Both the position numbers and the translations under genes were made by a program. A stretch of DNA of 64,000 bases from Pterobdella sp. o SKG-2022 (Eukaryota > Annelida > Clitellata > Hirudinida > Piscicolidae): positions 15,800,303-15,864,302 of the forward strand of contig OZ038320.1 in NCBI GenBank assembly GCA_964035795.1. The letters are read 5' to 3'. The notes beneath the pieces were generated by a model that saw nothing but the letters and a program-made list of their open reading frames with translations, ran no database searches and was not told the origin of the DNA. Positions 61,401 through 64,000 of the stretch are shown here, piece by piece. Position 1 is the first letter of the stretch; every line of letters starts with the position of its first letter.

Positions 61401-63824
61401 AAATAATTTTTGTTGACCAAGTGACCATATGAATGGTGGAGGAGGAAGTGAGCTAGCTGTTACAGGTAGGATAGAACTGGACTGGATATTCTAGTGATAT
61501 CTTCCACCTTATGAGGCCAAGTCTTACTACAATAAACCATAACATTCCTGACACAACCAGGATATAAACGCCCTTTTGTTTTAAGTGAAATGACCCGACT
61601 GGCTAACAGAGGTAACAGTACTCTAAAACTTTTCCAACCAGACCTTACACGGGCAATAGTACTAGCTTCAGCTCCACCACCAGCACTAATCATATCTCCC
61701 AGATAAAATTAAGAAAAATTTATAGGACATGTCATGCCATATGGCTCGGAAACTTGGGTGATAAAAACCGTTTAAGAGGGTACTTCGGGAGAAGTAAAAG
61801 AATGGATGCTTCAAAGGATGTTGTGTGCAGCTAGATGATAGTGTAAGTGGAAATGAGTTGATGGTTAGACTGTGGTTGGATAATGCAATTTTTGAAGTTA
61901 TAAGACAAAGAAGTTTGAGATGGCTGGGTCAGGTAGTAAAAAAAAGGGATGATGATTGTGTTAAGCAGGTGTGAAGGCTTGAGGTCGAAGGTAGAAGAAG
62001 GGGAAGGCCAAGGTTAGCTAGGAAAAGTATGATGGAAAAATTTTATCGTGGGCTTGGGTTGGTGTTTAAAAATGCTTATGGTAAGGTGTAATGAAGAAAG
62101 ACAGTTAGGTCATGTAAAAAAGTCACTGACCCTTTGGGAAAGAGAAAAATGCTAATTATAACAAAAAAATACTAATGATACCGATACAACCTTATCCCTC
62201 AACCTAAATCTTTTTATCCTTTTGGTGCTTAACAATAGCAGTAGAAAAGTATTACAAGTGCTGTAAAAATAAGACAAAATCCTTTTTCGTTCCAGGTTGA
62301 ACAGAATCTAAATCACTATATCGACTTTCCAGTATTCAAAACCGGGTTCGATCCCGCGTGGGCGCTATATTAGCACCTGTTCCACAGTGTGTTTTCGCTA
62401 CATTAAATTTTTAGCAAGCGCTTTGATCCATAAGGAAAAGCGCTTTATAAATACTGCATTACACTATATTACAGTGTAACACTTACTAGGTTTACCATTC
62501 CACTTTCACTAAAAATGATTAGAAATAATAACTTTAAGACATGAATTTTGAAGAAACTTACCCTGGAGTGTTCTTTAATAGTTTCAACAACTAATCTATC
62601 CACACGTGAAGGGTTCTGCGATAGCTGAGGCGGCAAGGGCTTATTGTTGTCACTAGAAACATTTTTTCCTGGGTTTTGTCTCGCTAATTCTGCTTCGGTC
62701 TGAAATAATTATTCATTTATTTTTATATATTTTACAGCATGCAAATTCACTAGATCATCACCAATAAAATTTTAGCTAAAAGTAGTGATAAAGTGAGTGA
62801 AATTTTGACGATTGTTACGAAAAGGATAGAACAAGTTTCAACGCACTATATATATTATAAATAAGGGTAATTTTACTTAAATTTTATTTGAAATAAAACA
62901 CTATTTACTATCTTACTGAAAGCATATTAATTGAAATAAGAACTTGACACTTTACTGAGCGTAACATCTTGATTGATAGTTTATATAATTTATTACGAGC
63001 TATATTTTGATAAGATTTCAATTGAAATGACCAATCAAAACTACCAGCTAAGCACTGAAAATATAGTGATAAGGCTACCTAATATGTCATATGCTTCTGT
63101 CTTATTTCATCTCAATAAATACAGGTGATGGGCCCATTAAATCATTGTATCACCATTGTATTATAGTCAAAATCTTCCTTTTTTTCAAGGGGTCATTAAC
63201 TTCTTTCTAGGACCTAAAACTCTCTTTCCATTTCACCCTGTCATAAGCATCTTCAAGACTTAACCCAAGCCCACCATAAAAGTTTCCATCATACTTTTCC
63301 TAACTAACCTTGGCCTTCGCCTTCCTCTACTGTGTTTACCTTAAACCTCCATGTCTGCTTAACACAATCTCATCCTATTTTCTTACATGATTCAGCCATC
63401 TTAAACTCTCTTGTTTCACCACTTAAATGATCGTATTATCCGAACCCAACCTAACGATCAGCTCTTTTGTAATCACACCATCAGCTAGTTTAAACGGACC
63501 TTACCACCCAAGTTTCTGAGCCATGTCATGACAGACCTCACACATGTCCTATAAATTTATCCTTTGATATTTCATGTGTGTCTTTTACTACATAACATAG
63601 AAAGCATTACATTTTTTTAAATTTTTGTAATAAGGTACAAGTTTTTTATAGCGTTAAATTTCAGTAAAAATGTTTGTGGTCATGTAGCGAAAAGTAATTA
63701 TAAACCCTGAATTCTGCATGATTAAATTGAATAACAAACCCTTTTTCTTTCATTTTCAATATTCTTATACTGTTCATAACATTCTTCCAATCTCTGATGA
63801 AGTTCGTTTGCGGGTCCACTACGC
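55477..63824 (-). CDS. meioc: MEIOC homologue, C-terminal four exons
   Basis: Minus-strand exons, 5' to 3': 63824-63740, 62699-62562, 59453-59273 and 55733-55477 (stop TAA). All have GT..AG borders and consistent phases. The spliced product (about 218 residues) reads [82 protein letters not shown], and [20 protein letters not shown] followed by NALWSGLQL. This follows the conserved C-terminal coiled-coil domain of MEIOC from start to end. MEIOC acts in germ cells with the RNA helicase YTHDC2 (Drosophila Bam-Bgcn is the analogous pair) to promote and maintain meiotic entry. The C-terminal tail adds an acidic stretch ([12 protein letters not shown]). The N-terminal low-complexity part must lie past the window's right end. 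All three introns carry LINE remnants. Confidence 0.88.
55920..56280 (+). mobile_element. Non-coding retroposon-like segment with A-rich tail
   Basis: This is clearly less AT-rich than its surroundings and ends in an A-rich tail (56251-56279). It contains an inverted repeat able to fold (ggttcttagga at about 56141, tcctaagacc at about 56188) and no open frame. It may be a SINE or the 3' UTR of a LINE, in the last MEIOC intron. The 5' border is not defined. Confidence 0.5.
56632..57075 (+). mobile_element. L2-type LINE fragment, sister of the 44-46-kb copy
   Basis: Translation shows [39 protein letters not shown] and VKIW...[14 protein letters not shown]. These align directly with [40 protein letters not shown] and LNVERFISKLLNTPL of the element at 44065-46477. 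It begins at the same pyrimidine-run plus cag and ends within the endonuclease-RT linker. It lies in the last MEIOC intron, opposite to the gene. Confidence 0.75.
57358..57418 (+). repeat. Solo arm of the dispersed short repeat
   Basis: cacttgaaaatgcaagttg, then aacttacgaaaagcttcgtg and acttagattaataaata. It has the same order of core blocks as the copies at 6533-6639 and 20294-20377. Confidence 0.65.
57480..59200 (+). mobile_element. Decayed LINE with reverse transcriptase trace
   Basis: In plus-strand frames at 58380-58560 I read [20 protein letters not shown], then [20 protein letters not shown] and [17 protein letters not shown]. These match the RT active-site box (Y-[A/V]-DD) and the next K-LN-KT motif. 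Upstream is a Lys-rich decayed linker (57540-58050), and downstream a tail with [13 protein letters not shown]. The clade cannot be assigned. It is intronic to MEIOC. Confidence 0.5.
59840..62120 (+). mobile_element. Mosaic RTE-like LINE remnant
   Basis: Plus-strand pieces: endonuclease end ([20 protein letters not shown] at about 60030-60090); a piece with [12 protein letters not shown] and [20 protein letters not shown], then [15 protein letters not shown] (60520-60910), from a related but different LINE; then [20 protein letters not shown], a ..YELLYADDLV-like box, [44 protein letters not shown] (60960-61480); and finally [49 protein letters not shown] (61730-62050). It is interrupted at 61485-61700 by an opposite-strand piece. 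The element is dead and lies in a MEIOC intron. Confidence 0.65.
61460..61693 (-). mobile_element. Opposite-strand LINE piece inside a LINE
   Basis: The minus-strand ORF reads [20 protein letters not shown] followed by [20 protein letters not shown], then [19 protein letters not shown]. This is the segment from the GGGAEAST motif to a Y-[GC]-S-[EK]-TW motif of a related LINE family. It replaces the equivalent part of the plus-strand element, whose [10 protein letters not shown] ends at 61480 and YGSETW resumes at 61743. Confidence 0.65.
62338..62470 (+). mobile_element. tRNA-derived SINE, 5'-truncated copy
   Basis: B-box gggttcgatcccgcgtgggc, body agcacctgttccacagtgtg, tail with caagcgctttgatccataa and ggaaaagcgctttataaata, then a tcattaca-like end. 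It is very close to the copies at 1325 and 5935. It sits in the MEIOC intron upstream of exon 62562-62699. Confidence 0.75.
63155..63560 (-). mobile_element. RTE-like LINE 3' fragment, same family as 61.7-62.1 kb
   Basis: On the minus strand the nucleotide sequence runs parallel to 61735-62115: catgacatggctcagaaact, tgtgttaagcagac, gaaggccaaggttag and ggaaaagtatgatgga all have close counterparts there. The two copies lie in inverted orientation about 1 kb apart across a MEIOC exon. Confidence 0.7.
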
Positions 63825-63838
63825 CTAGATTTAAATGT

Positions 63839-64000
<162 letters not shown>

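Overview
This is a window of an animal nuclear genome. It is strongly AT-rich (by eye about 70% A+T). Its genes are split by introns with GT..AG borders, it has two 200-base N gaps, and it carries very many decayed non-LTR retrotransposons plus Penelope-like elements. The gene set (mex-3, a DM-domain factor, MEIOC) is metazoan. Long Asn/Ser/Lys-rich coding exons, high A+T and the retroelement mix would suit a flatworm, but this is inference. A cnidarian or another small invertebrate cannot be excluded from this window.

Layout. 1.5-9.3 kb (+): at least four exons of an unrecognised gene whose introns hold LINE, SINE and MITE insertions. 10-21 kb: a retroelement graveyard with two Penelope-like copies, RTE-type fragments, an L2/CR1-type LINE, and short inverted-repeat elements, one of which sits cleanly inside the LINE with a 5-bp target duplication. 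22.4-24.8 kb (+): the 5' half of a low-complexity protein whose N-terminus carries a PABP-binding PAM2-like motif; it runs into an N gap. 33.0-35.2 kb (+): a 2.2-kb exon of a mex-3 homologue that ends inside KH domain 1 at a canonical donor. 38.8-47.5 kb: nested LINEs. 49.6-51.4 kb (+): a complete five-exon DMRT gene. 51.9-54.1 kb (+): an intronless 744-codon gene for a secreted, probably surface-anchored protein with Ig-like domains and a Cys-rich helical region. 55.5-63.8 kb (-): the last four exons of a MEIOC homologue, with introns packed with LINE fragments; its N-terminus lies beyond the window.

How the genes may work together. Three recognisable genes are post-transcriptional or sexual/germline regulators in other animals: MEX-3 (KH RNA binding and stem/germ cell fate), DMRT (sex determination and gonad) and MEIOC (mitosis-to-meiosis switch with YTHDC2). 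The PAM2-like protein would add a poly(A)-binding-protein partner. Whether their proximity is meaningful or chance cannot be decided here.

The most unusual items are the intronless Ig/Cys-rich orphan gene, the short element family with an 'acttacgaaaagcttcgtg' core found as solo arms or inverted pairs at about ten sites, and the complete DMRT and partial MEIOC gene models. No CRISPR, prokaryotic operon, rRNA or functional tRNA gene was seen.
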